Below are positions 38,367 to 47,795 of a stretch of DNA of 64,000 bases, in pieces. The position numbers were made by a program, and so were the translations under genes. How positions within the stretch are numbered: position 1 is the stretch's first letter; every line of letters begins with the position of its first letter. The stretch is from Xanthomonas vasicola (lineage in GTDB: Bacteria; Pseudomonadota; Gammaproteobacteria; Xanthomonadales; Xanthomonadaceae), in NCBI RefSeq assembly GCF_000772705.2, contig NZ_JSBW02000010.1:1-64000 (forward strand). The letters are read 5' to 3'. The notes under the pieces are model-generated. The model was not told where the DNA came from. It made no database searches and saw nothing but the letters and a program-made list of their open reading frames with translations.

Positions 38367-39680
38367 ATGAGTGAGGTGCCCACCGCCGCGCCTGTCACTG
38401 CATCGGTAAAGCTCGGCCGGGTGCGCTGGCGGGTCTGCGCCTTGCTGCTGGCCGCCACCACCATCAATTATGTGGATCGCCAGGTGCTGGGCGTGCTGGC
38501 GCCGTTTTTGCAGACGCAAATCGGCTGGAACGAAATCCAGTACGGCTACATCGTCACCGCATTCCAGGCGGCATATGCGCTGGGGTTGCTGTGTAGCGGG
38601 GCAGTCATCGACCGCTTCGGCACGCGGCTCGGCTATGCGATGGCGATTGGCATTTGGAGCCTGGCAGCAATGGGGCATGCCTTGGCCACCAGCGTGGTGG
38701 GCTTTGCGATTGCGCGGTTTTTTCTGGGCCTGGGCGAATCGGGCAATTTTCCTGCGGCGCTGAAGACCGTGGCCGAATGGTTTCCGCGCCGCGAGCGCGC
38801 ATTGGCTACCGGCATCTTCAATTCCGGTTCCAATATCGGGGCTATCGTGGCCCCATTGCTGGTGCCTTTGATCGCCACCGCCTGGGGCTGGCAGGCGGCG
38901 TTCTTGTTCACAGGTATTCTTAGTGCAACCTGGCTGTCGGTGTGGTGGTTCAGTTATCACCCGCCCGAGCAACAACCCGGGTTGTCGGCCGCAGAGTTGG
39001 CACATATTCGCAACGATGCGCATGAGCCGGTGCAGCGCCGGCTGTCGTGGTTGCAGGTGCTGCGGCATCGGCAGGCCTGGGCGTTTGTGCTGGGCAAGCT
39101 CATCACCGACCCGATCTGGTGGTTTTTCCTGTTCTGGCTGCCGAAGTTCCTGCATGCCCAATACGGTTTGAGCCTGCTTCAGTTGGGCGCACCGTTGATC
39201 GTGATCTTCGTGCTGGCCGATATCGGCAGTATCGCCGGTGGCTGGGTGGCCGGGCGCTTCATCGCGCGTGGCTGGAGCGTCAATCGCGCACGCAAGACCG
39301 CAATGTTGATCTGCGCCATTTGTGTCGTGCCTATTGTGTTCGCCGCGCGTGCAGACAACTTGTGGCTGGCGGTCGCGTTGATCGGCCTCGCCACGGCCGC
39401 ACACCAGGGTTGGTCGGCCAATCTGTTTACGTTGCCCTCTGACATGTTTCCGCGGCATGCGGTTGCCACCGTGGTGGGCATCGGTGGCTTCGCCGGTGCG
39501 GTGGGCGGCATGTTGATCGCCACCTTTATCGGCTTCTTGTTGCAGGCCACCGGCAGCTACGTGCCGGTATTTCTGATGGCAGGCTCGGCTTACCTGCTGG
39601 CGTTGGCCGTCGTACACACGCTAGTGCCGCGGCTGGAGCCGGCGCGGTTGCCTGCCGGTCCAGCGCCGATATCGTCGTGA
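38367..39680 (+). CDS. MFS hexuronate transporter (ExuT-like, ACS family)
   Basis: Inner-membrane MFS carrier of 437 aa with about 12 transmembrane segments. The signature NYVDRQVLGVLAPFLQ in TM1, GLLCSGAVIDRFGTRLG after TM2, and FFLGLGESGNFPAALKTVAEWFP fit the anion:cation symporter group that imports glucuronate and galacturonate. The start at 38367 is tentative; ATG at 38334 is in frame. It is followed after 7 bp by a GH10 gene and later by glucuronate isomerase, so uptake of glucuronate released from glucuronoxylan is the likely job. Confidence 0.88.
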   Translation: MSEVPTAAPVTASVKLGRVRWRVCALLLAATTINYVDRQVLGVLAPFLQTQIGWNEIQYGYIVTAFQAAYALGLLCSGAVIDRFGTRLGYAMAIGIWSLAAMGHALATSVVGFAIARFFLGLGESGNFPAALKTVAEWFPRRERALATGIFNSGSNIGAIVAPLLVPLIATAWGWQAAFLFTGILSATWLSVWWFSYHPPEQQPGLSAAELAHIRNDAHEPVQRRLSWLQVLRHRQAWAFVLGKLITDPIWWFFLFWLPKFLHAQYGLSLLQLGAPLIVIFVLADIGSIAGGWVAGRFIARGWSVNRARKTAMLICAICVVPIVFAARADNLWLAVALIGLATAAHQGWSANLFTLPSDMFPRHAVATVVGIGGFAGAVGGMLIATFIGFLLQATGSYVPVFLMAGSAYLLALAVVHTLVPRLEPARLPAGPAPISS

Positions 39681-39687
39681 GGAGCTT

Positions 39688-40573
39688 ATGCACATGCGCG
39701 CAGTAACACGGGGGTTGTTGATGGCGGCGGGCATGGTCGCGCCTGTACACGCGGCACCGCTGGAAGCGACGGCGTCCAAGTTCCTCGGAAGCGCGTACGG
39801 CGCGCAGCAGGCGCCGGGGTTTGCGCAGTACTGGACCAAGCTCACCCCGGAAAATAGCCGCAAATGGGGCAGCGTGGAGGCGGTGCGCGACCAGATGGAT
39901 TGGAGCACGCTGGATGCCGCATACCGGTTCGCCCAGGCCAATCAGATGCCGTTCCAGATGCATGTCATGGTACGGGGTCACCAGCAGCCGGAATGGATCA
40001 AGACCTTGCCGCCGGTCGAGCAGCGCCGCGAGATCGAGCAATGGTATGCCGCCGTCGTGCAGCGTTACCCGGATATCGCATTGCTGGAGGTGGTGAACGA
40101 GCCACTCAACGACCCGCCCACCGAACACCAAGTTGATGATCAACGACTACAGCATCACCAATAGCGCGCAGGCCACGCAGAAGTATTCGCAGATCGTGCG
40201 GCTGCTGCAGCGTGAGACCCTGGTCGATGCCATCGGCGTGCAGAAGCATGCCTTCGAGACCACGCCGGAGGTTGCGATGTCGGTGCATCGCGACAATCTG
40301 GATGCGTTGGTCGCCACCGCACTACCGATCTACATCACCGAGTTCGATCCGGACGGGCCGACCGATGCGCAGCAGCTGGCCGACTACAAGCGGGTGTTTC
40401 CGGTGTTCTGGGAACACCCGGCAGCGCATGGCATCACCTTGTGGGGCTTTCGGCCCGGCTTATGGCGCGACAAGGAAGCTGCATACCTGATCCGCACCCA
40501 CGGCACCGAATGTCCCGCGCTCACGTGGCTGCGCGATTACGTTGCTGCCCATACCGGTACACCTGCGCCATGA
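39688..40573 (+). pseudogene. GH10 xylanase gene broken by an internal deletion and frameshift
   Basis: The first part (39688-40164) encodes a signal peptide, the Xyn10 start and the acid/base motif EVVNEP; the second (40133-40573, a different frame) resumes at LMINDYSIT and keeps the nucleophile motif YITEFD to a normal C-terminus. Compared with the intact paralogue at 41059-42036, about 35-40 codons between NE and KLMIND are gone and the reading frame shifts at about 40130. Both catalytic glutamates survive but in separate frames, so no whole enzyme can be made. GAGGAG precedes the ATG, so it may still be transcribed with the upstream transporter. Confidence 0.9.
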
Positions 40574-40620
40574 CAATTGCTGATGCGCGCCGCGCTCACA
40601 GACCTTTGTCTGGTGTCCTG

Positions 40621-40945
40621 ACCTTATGCCGATGCCCGCACGTCATCGTGTTGGCTGCATGCACCGTGTGGCAAATAGCCGCGCTGACCGCGCTGACCAC
40701 TGCCGCACACCAAGGCGGGTCGGCATGTCCTTTTACGCTGCTTTCTGACCTGCTTTCTGACCTGCTTGCTTGTCATGCAGTCGCAAGAATGGACAGCCTC
40801 GGCGCCATCGTGATCACACCGTTCATTGGTTTCGTTTTGCAGGCCATCGGCATCTACATTTCGATATTTTTACGGTGGGTGCTGCCTAGATTCTGGCGCT
40901 GGCGGTGGTGCACCGCCTGGTGTCACGACGCAGCCGGCGCGAGTG
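40621..40945 (+). pseudogene. Decayed C-terminal remnant of a second MFS hexuronate transporter
   Basis: The plus-strand frame of this segment contains TTAAHQGGSACPFTLLSD, CHAVARM and FIGFVLQAIGIYISIFL. These align in order with the C-terminal end of the intact transporter at 38367-39680 (TAAHQGWSANLFTLPSD, RHAVATV, FIGFLLQATGSYVPVFL). A 12-bp tandem duplication (CTTTCTGACCTG, near 40740-40763) and a deletion of roughly 25 bp disrupt it. It sits between the broken and intact GH10 genes, as expected if a transporter-xylanase unit had been duplicated. Confidence 0.8.
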
Positions 40946-40956
40946 GAGCAACCGGA

Positions 40957-40994
40957 CTAGACGCGGTTCCAGGAGTCTGCACTTTGGCGTCTAG
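40957..40994. repeat. Inverted repeat upstream of the intact GH10 gene
   Basis: CTAGACGC (40957-40964) and GCGTCTAG (40987-40994) are perfectly complementary with a 22-nt loop. They lie after the transporter remnant and 65 bp before the intact xylanase start. It may be an mRNA-processing or attenuation hairpin; no T run follows. Confidence 0.45.
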
Positions 40995-41058
40995 CGGACG
41001 CACGTCAGCGCAGCTGTCCTTTCCGTGACTGCTTTGCTCACTTACCGAGGATGCCAAT

Positions 41059-42036
41059 ATGTTGAAACTCCGTTACCCGCTCACGCTTGTGCTGTTGCTG
41101 GGCGCGTGTGCGTCCGCTGTTGCAGGACCTATCGCTGCCGGCAAGCAGCGCGTCCTGGGCAGCGAATACAGTCCGTCGCAATGGAAGGATTTCACCAATG
41201 ACTGGGATGGCGACGTTCCAGAAAATGCCGGCAAATGGGGCAGCGTCGAAGCCGTGCGCGGCCAGATGAACTGGGGCCCGCTCGACGAGGCCTACCAGCT
41301 GGCCAAACGCAACCATGTGCAGTTCCAGTTCCATTGCGGGCTCTGGGGCGCCCAGCAGCCGACATGGGTACGCAACCTGCCGCCGAACGAACAGCGTGCC
41401 GCAATCGAGCATTGGTTCGCCGCCATTGCACAGCGCTACCCCGACATTGACTTGATGCAGGTGGCCAACGAGACGCTGCCGGGTCACAACCAGCCGGACA
41501 ATCGCCGAGCCGATTCGGGCAATTATCTGCGGGCACTGGGCGGTACCGGGGCGACCGGGGTGGATTGGGTGCTTGAGGCATTCCGCCTGGCACGCAAGTA
41601 TTTTCCCCATACCAAGTTGATGATCAACGACTACAACGTCACCGAGTACAACGACCAAGCCAGGCAGTATCTGCACACCATCCAGCTGCTGCAGCAAGAA
41701 CACCTGATCGATGCGATCGGTATCCAGGGTCACCTCTCGAGCAACGGCCCCTCAGTTTCGGTGCAGCGCGCCAACCTCGACCTGCTGGCATCCACCGGAC
41801 TGCCGATCTACATCACCGAGTTCGACCTGGATGGGCGTACCGACGCTCAGCAGTTGGCAGCCTGGCAGCGCTTCTTCCCGATGTTCTGGGAGCACCCGGC
41901 CGTGCGTGGCGTGAACCTGTGGGGTTTCCGTCACGGTCTATGGCGCGAAAATGAAGGTGCTTATCTGATCAATTACGACGGCAGCGAACGCCCGGCTTTG
42001 ACCTGGCTACGCAGCTACGTTGCCAGCAGGCCCTGA
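41059..42036 (+). CDS. GH10 endo-xylanase, lipoprotein-type (Xyn10C-like)
   Basis: A 325-aa GH10 enzyme. The N-terminus has a lipobox (LLGAC at about residues 13-17), so it is probably anchored in the outer membrane or periplasm. The acid/base is Glu138 in VANET and the nucleophile Glu254 in YITEFD. Instead of the usual GHTLVWHSQTPDW it reads HCGLWGAQQPTWV, marking a divergent subfamily that may prefer short oligosaccharides. A good binding site (CGAGG) precedes the ATG. It is 40 bp from uxaC, with a broken paralogue upstream. Confidence 0.92.
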   Translation: MLKLRYPLTLVLLLGACASAVAGPIAAGKQRVLGSEYSPSQWKDFTNDWDGDVPENAGKWGSVEAVRGQMNWGPLDEAYQLAKRNHVQFQFHCGLWGAQQPTWVRNLPPNEQRAAIEHWFAAIAQRYPDIDLMQVANETLPGHNQPDNRRADSGNYLRALGGTGATGVDWVLEAFRLARKYFPHTKLMINDYNVTEYNDQARQYLHTIQLLQQEHLIDAIGIQGHLSSNGPSVSVQRANLDLLASTGLPIYITEFDLDGRTDAQQLAAWQRFFPMFWEHPAVRGVNLWGFRHGLWRENEGAYLINYDGSERPALTWLRSYVASRP

Positions 42037-42076
42037 CCAGGCTTCCTTCTCACTGTCCATAGGGCTGATATCGATC

Positions 42077-43495
42077 ATGCGTTCTTCCGTGCTGTCCTTG
42101 CATCCCGATCGTTTGCTGCCGGCTGATCCCGGCACGCGCGCGATCGCCCGCCGCCTGTACGCACAGGTCGCAACGCTGCCGATCATCAGCCCGCATGGCC
42201 ACACCGACCCGGTCTGGTTCGCCACCAATGCACCGTTCGCCAATGCCACCGAACTGTTGTTGGTGCCGGACCACTATGTATTCCGCATGTTGTACAGCCA
42301 GGGCATCGACCTCGATGCCCTGGGCATCCCGCGCGCAGATGGAACCCGCGCAGCAGTCGACCCGCGTGCGGCATGGCGCGTGTTTGCCGAGCACTACACG
42401 CTGTTGCGCGGCACGCCGTCGGCGCTATGGCTCAATCATGTGTTCCATGACGTTTTCGATTTGCGTATCCGTCTCGATGCCGGTACCGCCGATCACTATT
42501 ACGACCACATCACCGCCGCGCTGCAAACGCCGGCATTCCTGCCGCGCGCGCTGTTCGAGCGCTTCAATATCGAGGTGATCGCCACCACCGAATCGCCGCT
42601 GGATCGGCTGCAGCACCATGCGGCCATTGCCGCCAGCGGTTGGCAGGGACGGGTGGTGACGGCGTATCGCCCTGATCCGGTCGTGGACCCGGAGCACGAG
42701 CAGTTTGCCGGCGCGCTGCAGCAGTTTGGCGCGCTCACCGGTGAGGACGTGCTCAGCTGGGATGGCTACCTGCGTGCGCATCGGCAACGGCGTGCGTTCT
42801 TTGCCGCCCACGGCGCCACCTCGACCGATCACGGGCACCCCAGCGCCGCGACTGCCGATCTGTCACAGGCCGAGGCGCAGCGCCTGTTCGATACGGTGGT
42901 GCGCGGTGCGGCCACGCCGGAGCAGGCGGAACTGTTTCGCGCGCAGGTGCTGACCGAAATGGCGGCGATGAGCCTGGACGATGGCCTGGTGATGCAGCTG
43001 CATCCGGGCTGCTTCCGCAATCACAATCGGCAGCTGTTCGAGCAGTACGGACGCGACAAGGGTGCCGACATTCCGATGCGCACCGACTACGTACATGCGT
43101 TGAAGCCCCTGCTGGATCGGCATGGCAACGACCCGCGCCTGCGCCTGATCGTGTTCACCCTGGACGAAACCGGCTACAGCCGCGAGCTGGCGCCATTGGC
43201 CGGGCATTACCCCTCCCTGCTGCTCGGCCCGGCGTGGTGGTTCCATGATGCGCCGGAGGGCATGTGGCGCTTTCGCGAGCAGACCCTGGCCAGCGCCGGC
43301 TTCTACAACACCGTGGGCTTCAACGACGACACCCGCGCGTTCCTGTCGATTCCGGCGCGGCACGATGTGGCGCGGCGCGTGGATAGCGCCTTCCTCGCCA
43401 AACTCGTCGCCGAGCATCGGCTGGAAGAAGACGAGGCGACCGAGGTGGCGATCGATCTGGCTTACCGTCTACCCAAGCGGGCCTACAACCTGTAA
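42077..43495 (+). CDS. uxaC: Glucuronate isomerase
   Basis: Metal-dependent amidohydrolase-fold isomerase (472 aa) that converts D-glucuronate to D-fructuronate. The metal motif PIISPHGHTDP lies near the start, followed by FRMLYSQGIDL, VMQLHPGCFRNHN, and GPAWWFHDAPEGMWRFRE, all typical of UxaC. The start at 42077 is chosen for the usual family N-terminus; the frame is open to 42020 within the xylanase gene. It is the cytoplasmic step after hexuronate import and precedes UxuB at 55904-57367. Confidence 0.95.
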   Translation: MRSSVLSLHPDRLLPADPGTRAIARRLYAQVATLPIISPHGHTDPVWFATNAPFANATELLLVPDHYVFRMLYSQGIDLDALGIPRADGTRAAVDPRAAWRVFAEHYTLLRGTPSALWLNHVFHDVFDLRIRLDAGTADHYYDHITAALQTPAFLPRALFERFNIEVIATTESPLDRLQHHAAIAASGWQGRVVTAYRPDPVVDPEHEQFAGALQQFGALTGEDVLSWDGYLRAHRQRRAFFAAHGATSTDHGHPSAATADLSQAEAQRLFDTVVRGAATPEQAELFRAQVLTEMAAMSLDDGLVMQLHPGCFRNHNRQLFEQYGRDKGADIPMRTDYVHALKPLLDRHGNDPRLRLIVFTLDETGYSRELAPLAGHYPSLLLGPAWWFHDAPEGMWRFREQTLASAGFYNTVGFNDDTRAFLSIPARHDVARRVDSAFLAKLVAEHRLEEDEATEVAIDLAYRLPKRAYNL

Positions 43496-43721
43496 TCGGC
43501 GCCGCCCCTCGGGCAGAGCCTGCGTCATGCGCGGAAGCAGGGCCGGCACCTGCCGATGCACGGCATGGCTCGATACCGTTCGATACGAATTGTGACCACC
43601 AAAAGGATTTGCGCTTTCGTCGGAGCTACGCCTTCGTCGCTGCGGGGATGGCTTCCGATCCGACAGTGCTGTCGCTCTCCCAAGGAGGATGCTCGCCACT
43701 CCATCCACACAAGGCAGGCAA

Positions 43722-44777
43722 ATGAAAAAGTTCGGATCGAAGTATGTGCTTGGTGCAAGCATTATCGTAGGCGTTGTCGGCGCAGCGGCCGCCGCCCAGC
43801 CCTCGGCGACAGACGCCGCCGGTCGCGCTGCGGCGATGTCGGCGTGGGAAGCGACGCTGCGGCAGGACGCGCCCGCCATGGAAGGATGCTTCCGTTCGTC
43901 GTTCCCCAACAATGGCTGGCAGGCAACCGCCTGCGTGCCCTCGCCAAAGCTGCTCTCGAGGCCGCCGGCCATCACTGTCCACAAGGATGGCACCATCACC
44001 GCGCGCACCGATGCGGCGCTGACCGCCGGTAACAGTGTCGACTACGTTGCAGGCACACGCCAGCTTATCCAATCGACGTTGGGAACATTCCCGAGCGTGA
44101 CTGGCGTGGCCACTGGCGTGGCCGACTATTCGCTACAGATCAACACCAATCTCGATAGGAACGCTGTCACCTGCGCACAGTTCGGATATTCCTCGTGCTG
44201 GACCTGGCAGCAGTTCTTCTACTCCACCGACTACGACGGCGACCCGATCAACGGCCGCACGCCGGTCATCTTTATCGAGAACTGGTTCTATGCCGGCAAT
44301 GCCGAGGAATTTGAGGCAAAGGGCTGCCCGTCTGGTTGGAATTCCTACTCCACCTTCGATTACAACGCGTGCTATAGCACCAGCGATGGGGTGATTGTTC
44401 CGCTGGTTCCAATCTCGCAGATCGGCAGCATCAAGATGAGCGCTTCGGCGACCGCGGGCGGCGTGGACACCGTGACGTTCTCGATCAACGGCAGGGCCTA
44501 CAGCGTGAGTCAAAACGCCGACACTCTGAACATCAACAGGATTTGGCGGCGCTCGGAGTTCAATATATTCGGCAACGGCAGTGACCACCCGCTGGTGTTG
44601 TTCAATTCGGGCTCGCATGTCACCGTGAACGTGGCCGTCAAAGATGGGACCTCCAATGCTCCGAGGTGCCTGGGTCCCAACGCCGGTTATTCGGCGCAAG
44701 AGAACAACCTCACGCTCGGCAAATGCACCGCATCTGGTGGTGCCTCGCCTTCCATCACCTTTACCGAAAGCAACTGA
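43722..44777 (+). CDS. Secreted protein of unknown family with eight cysteines
   Basis: A 351-aa protein that I do not recognise. A signal peptide ends at about residue 25 (AAAAAQ). The mature part has cysteines at 56, 71, 151, 159, 202, 217, 316 and 335, enough for four disulphides. It is Trp-, Tyr-, Ser- and Gly-rich, with beta-sandwich-like stretches such as VADYSLQINTN, SSCWTWQQFFYSTDYDGD and IFIENWFYAG. No hydrolase motif is seen. AAGGCAGG precedes the ATG at 43722 and a strong terminator follows, so it is its own unit between uxaC and a secreted xylanase. An extracellular role is likely. Confidence 0.8.
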   Translation: MKKFGSKYVLGASIIVGVVGAAAAAQPSATDAAGRAAAMSAWEATLRQDAPAMEGCFRSSFPNNGWQATACVPSPKLLSRPPAITVHKDGTITARTDAALTAGNSVDYVAGTRQLIQSTLGTFPSVTGVATGVADYSLQINTNLDRNAVTCAQFGYSSCWTWQQFFYSTDYDGDPINGRTPVIFIENWFYAGNAEEFEAKGCPSGWNSYSTFDYNACYSTSDGVIVPLVPISQIGSIKMSASATAGGVDTVTFSINGRAYSVSQNADTLNINRIWRRSEFNIFGNGSDHPLVLFNSGSHVTVNVAVKDGTSNAPRCLGPNAGYSAQENNLTLGKCTASGGASPSITFTESN

Positions 44778-44788
44778 CGCCCGTGCGA

Positions 44789-44823
44789 CGCCCGGCAAGG
44801 CCTTGGCCTTGCCGGGCGTTTTT
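44789..44823 (+). terminator. Intrinsic terminator after the eight-cysteine protein
   Basis: CGCCCGGCAAGG (44789-44800) pairs perfectly with CCTTGCCGGGCG (44807-44818) around a 6-nt loop, followed by TTTTT. It lies 11 bp past the stop codon. It is among the strongest terminators in the window. Confidence 0.92.
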
Positions 44824-45360
44824 CGTTGCCGTGGCTGCCGAGCGCTGTCTGCAGCGGGAGTTGGCGCGTGCGCAGTACCCAATCTGCGTGCGCAACATCA
44901 CCGAGACCTTCAAACAGAACATCCCGAACTGCACAACTCGACCATTTCGACAGGTGCGTTGCTGCGTAGTGCTTCACACAACGCAATCCTTGCGCCACCA
45001 TCCGGCAAGCCGTGTGTGTGCGGACAGTGTTTTTGGCAACCGACACCCTGCATCGTTCGATGCTGTGCATGCGCTCTCGATAGCATAGGCGCTGCCTTAA
45101 TTGCTGTGCCATGAAGCGATTGCCGCAGATGCGCAAACTGCCGTGGCATGATCGAGGCCACCACGGACGTTCGGTGATTTTTTGTTTTCGACGCGGATCG
45201 GTGCTGCCATCGCGAGCGGAAGCAACTATGCTGCATTACTGCCCGGTGCTGCAGCCGAGCTGTGCCATGGGCTTGCGCATCCGCGGCTGACGGATGCATT
45301 TCCGTGTGTCGCTGCGTTCCAGCCATGTGCACCGTCCCTTTCCTGATCGAGCCTGCCGCC
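44824..45360. other. Intergenic region upstream of the secreted GH10 gene
   Basis: About 540 bp with no supported gene. It should contain the promoter of the next xylanase gene, but I found no 14-bp TAGCGCTA palindrome here, unlike at 38.0-38.2 kb. Confidence 0.5.
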
Positions 45361-46548
45361 ATGTCCGCACGTCGCCGGTTGTCCTTTTTGTTGCTGGCCG
45401 GCGTGGTGGGCAACATCGCAATCGCCACCGCTGCGCCTTCGTCGGTCGCTACCTCGCCGTGTCCGGCGCAAACGCTTAGGCAGGTCTATGCCGATGCATT
45501 CCTGATCGGCACGGCCGTCAATACCGAGATTGTGTCCGGCCACGATGCTGTGTCTGCGGCCTTGGTCGCTTGCCACTTCAATGCGCTCACGCCCGAGAAT
45601 GTCATGAAGGCCGAAGTGGTGGCGCCGCGTCGTGGCGTCAACGACTTCGCAGCCGCCGATGCCTTTGTCGATTTCGCGCGCGCGCAGCACATGTTTGTGG
45701 TGGGTCACACCCTGGTCTGGCACAACCAGACGCCGGATTGGTTTTTCACTACCGCCGGTGGTCAACCCAATACGCCGGCACAGCAGATAGAGCGCATGCG
45801 CGCGCACATCGAAACGGTGGCAGGGCGCTACACCGGCAAGGTGCAGGCCTGGGATGTGGTCAACGAAATCATCGACGAAGACGGCAGTTACCGTTCGACT
45901 AACTGGGTGCAGCGTGTTGGCAATGGCGACACCGTGGTCCGCAACGCTTTCACCTTCGCGCAGCGCTATGCGCCAGATGCGCAACTCTATTACAACGACT
46001 TCAACGCCTGGCGGCCAGCCAAGCGCGACGGCATCGTGCGCATGGTCAAGATGCTGCAGCAAGCCGGCGTTCGCATTGATGGCGTGGGCATGCAAGGCCA
46101 TTGGGGGCTGGATTACCCAAGCCTGCGCGATATCGAAGATGCGATTGATGCGTACGCCGCACTCGGCGTCAAGGTCATGATCACCGAGCTGGACATCGAC
46201 GTGTTGCCGCTTACCAAGGAGGGCCAGGTCATCGGCACCGGCATGGCGCACAAGCAGTTTCAATTGCCGGAATTCAAGCGCTTTCTCGATCCGTATCGCG
46301 ATGGCTTGCCTGCCACTGTGCAGGCGCAGTTGCGCGACCGCTACGCCGAACTGTTCGCGCTGTTCTGGCGCAAGCGCGACAAACTCGCGCGCGTCAGCGT
46401 ATGGGGTGTGAGCGACGGCATGTCATGGAAGAACGATTATCCGGTGCCGGGGCGTATCAATTATCCCTTGCTGTTCGATCGCGATCGCCAGCCCAAGCCG
46501 GCACTCGACGCGGTGCTGGCGGTGCCCGCGGAGGCGGGCGCACGCTAG
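45361..46548 (+). CDS. Secreted GH10 endo-1,4-beta-xylanase (Xyn10A-like)
   Basis: A 395-aa classical GH10 xylanase. The signal peptide (MSARRRLSFLLLAGVVGNIAIATAA) leads to ALTPENVMKAE, VGHTLVWHNQTPDWFF, the acid/base Glu169 in AWDVVNE and the nucleophile Glu276 in MITELDID. SVWGVSDGMSW near the end is the usual aglycone-side motif. It hydrolyses xylan backbones outside the inner membrane. The start at 45361 is favoured by the signal peptide; an upstream ATG at 45325 is possible. Confidence 0.95.
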   Translation: MSARRRLSFLLLAGVVGNIAIATAAPSSVATSPCPAQTLRQVYADAFLIGTAVNTEIVSGHDAVSAALVACHFNALTPENVMKAEVVAPRRGVNDFAAADAFVDFARAQHMFVVGHTLVWHNQTPDWFFTTAGGQPNTPAQQIERMRAHIETVAGRYTGKVQAWDVVNEIIDEDGSYRSTNWVQRVGNGDTVVRNAFTFAQRYAPDAQLYYNDFNAWRPAKRDGIVRMVKMLQQAGVRIDGVGMQGHWGLDYPSLRDIEDAIDAYAALGVKVMITELDIDVLPLTKEGQVIGTGMAHKQFQLPEFKRFLDPYRDGLPATVQAQLRDRYAELFALFWRKRDKLARVSVWGVSDGMSWKNDYPVPGRINYPLLFDRDRQPKPALDAVLAVPAEAGAR

Positions 46549-46757
46549 CGTTTGCTGCACCTAAGAGACGCTGGTAATACACCGCGCTTATCGCCATGCG
46601 AGCGCTGCCGCTGCTCAGTGGATGTCGCGCGATACTGCGGCTTCTGGGTGCCGTCCATACAGCTGATGGAAGCGTACGACGGATTGATTGCCGCGCGACG
46701 CAGTAGCGTGCACACGCATGATGGCATCATTCCTCAACCATGAGACAGGACTGACCG

Positions 46758-47795
46758 ATGCGCTTGCCGCCTTATCTGTTGTTGGCCGTCCTGTTGCTGG
46801 TGGTGCTTGCTGCATGCACCAAGCAGACCCCACCGACGCCGCGTTTTCCGGCCATCGGCCAGCTGCAAACATTCGACCGCAGCTTCAATGATGTGGTCGC
46901 AAGCGATGCGCGCATCGAGAAGCTCACCGACGGCTTTACCTGGTCCGAAGGCCCGGCATGGGTACGCAACGGCGACTACCTGTTATTCACCGATGTAACG
47001 GAAAACAAGCTGTATCGCTGGTCGGAGGAGGCTGGCCTGTCGGTCTTGCTGTCACCCTCCGGCTACACCGGCCCGGAACTGCAGACGCTGCGCGAAGCCG
47101 GCGCCAATGGCCTGTACGCCGAGCCCAGCGGCACCGTGCTGCTTGCCGATTCTGGCACGCGCATCCTGGCCAGGCTCGATCTGGTCACGCGCAAGAAGAC
47201 ACCACTTGCGACCGCTTTCGAAGGCCACCGTTTTAATAGCCCCAACGATGTCGTGCGTCGCGATGACGGTGTGGTGTTTTTTACCGATCCGCCGTACGGA
47301 CTGAAAGACCTGGATAAATCGCCGGTCAAGGAATTGCGCTTCAACGGCGTCTATCGCCTGGACACCGATGGCAGTGTGCATCTGCTGGACGACAGCTTGA
47401 GCTTTCCCAACGGCATCGCACTGTCGCCGGATGCGCGCACCTTGTACGTCTCCAACTCCGATCCGCAACGCCCGATCTGGATGGCGTACGCGCTCGATGC
47501 GCGGGGCGCCGTTACCGCTAAGCGCGTGTTTGCCGATGCGTCCGATCTCATTGCCAAGGATGTTCCGGGTCTGCCCGATGGCATGACCGTGGCCGCCGAC
47601 GGCACGCTGTTCGCCACCGGCCCCGGCGGGGTGATCGTGTTCAATCCCGCTGGACAGCGACTGGGTCGCATTGCCACCGGCGATGCGGTCTCCAACTGTG
47701 CCTTCGGCAATGATGGCCACACGCTGTACATGACCTCGCACGCGATGCTGACGCGCGTGCGGGTGAAGTCGCTGGGGTTGCAGTTCGTGCGCTAG
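46758..47795 (+). CDS. SMP-30/gluconolactonase/LRE family lipoprotein
   Basis: A 345-aa predicted lipoprotein with lipobox VLAAC. The six-bladed propeller motifs are DGFTWSEGPAWVRNGDYLLFTD (metal Glu), RFNSPNDVVRRDDGVVFFTDPPYGL (Asn), LSFPNGIALSPD and LPDGMTVAADGTLFATG (Asp). Such proteins open sugar lactones or related rings using one divalent metal ion. It directly follows the xylanase gene on the same strand (about 210 bp), so it might act on aldonic or uronic lactones from plant walls; this is inferred. Confidence 0.88.
   Translation: MRLPPYLLLAVLLLVVLAACTKQTPPTPRFPAIGQLQTFDRSFNDVVASDARIEKLTDGFTWSEGPAWVRNGDYLLFTDVTENKLYRWSEEAGLSVLLSPSGYTGPELQTLREAGANGLYAEPSGTVLLADSGTRILARLDLVTRKKTPLATAFEGHRFNSPNDVVRRDDGVVFFTDPPYGLKDLDKSPVKELRFNGVYRLDTDGSVHLLDDSLSFPNGIALSPDARTLYVSNSDPQRPIWMAYALDARGAVTAKRVFADASDLIAKDVPGLPDGMTVAADGTLFATGPGGVIVFNPAGQRLGRIATGDAVSNCAFGNDGHTLYMTSHAMLTRVRVKSLGLQFVR

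Noticed and set aside
40441-41028. A single 195-codon gene between the two GH10 genes
   Set aside because: The translation starts inside the broken xylanase, and its only recognisable part is a disrupted transporter C-terminus, so it is better described as a remnant.
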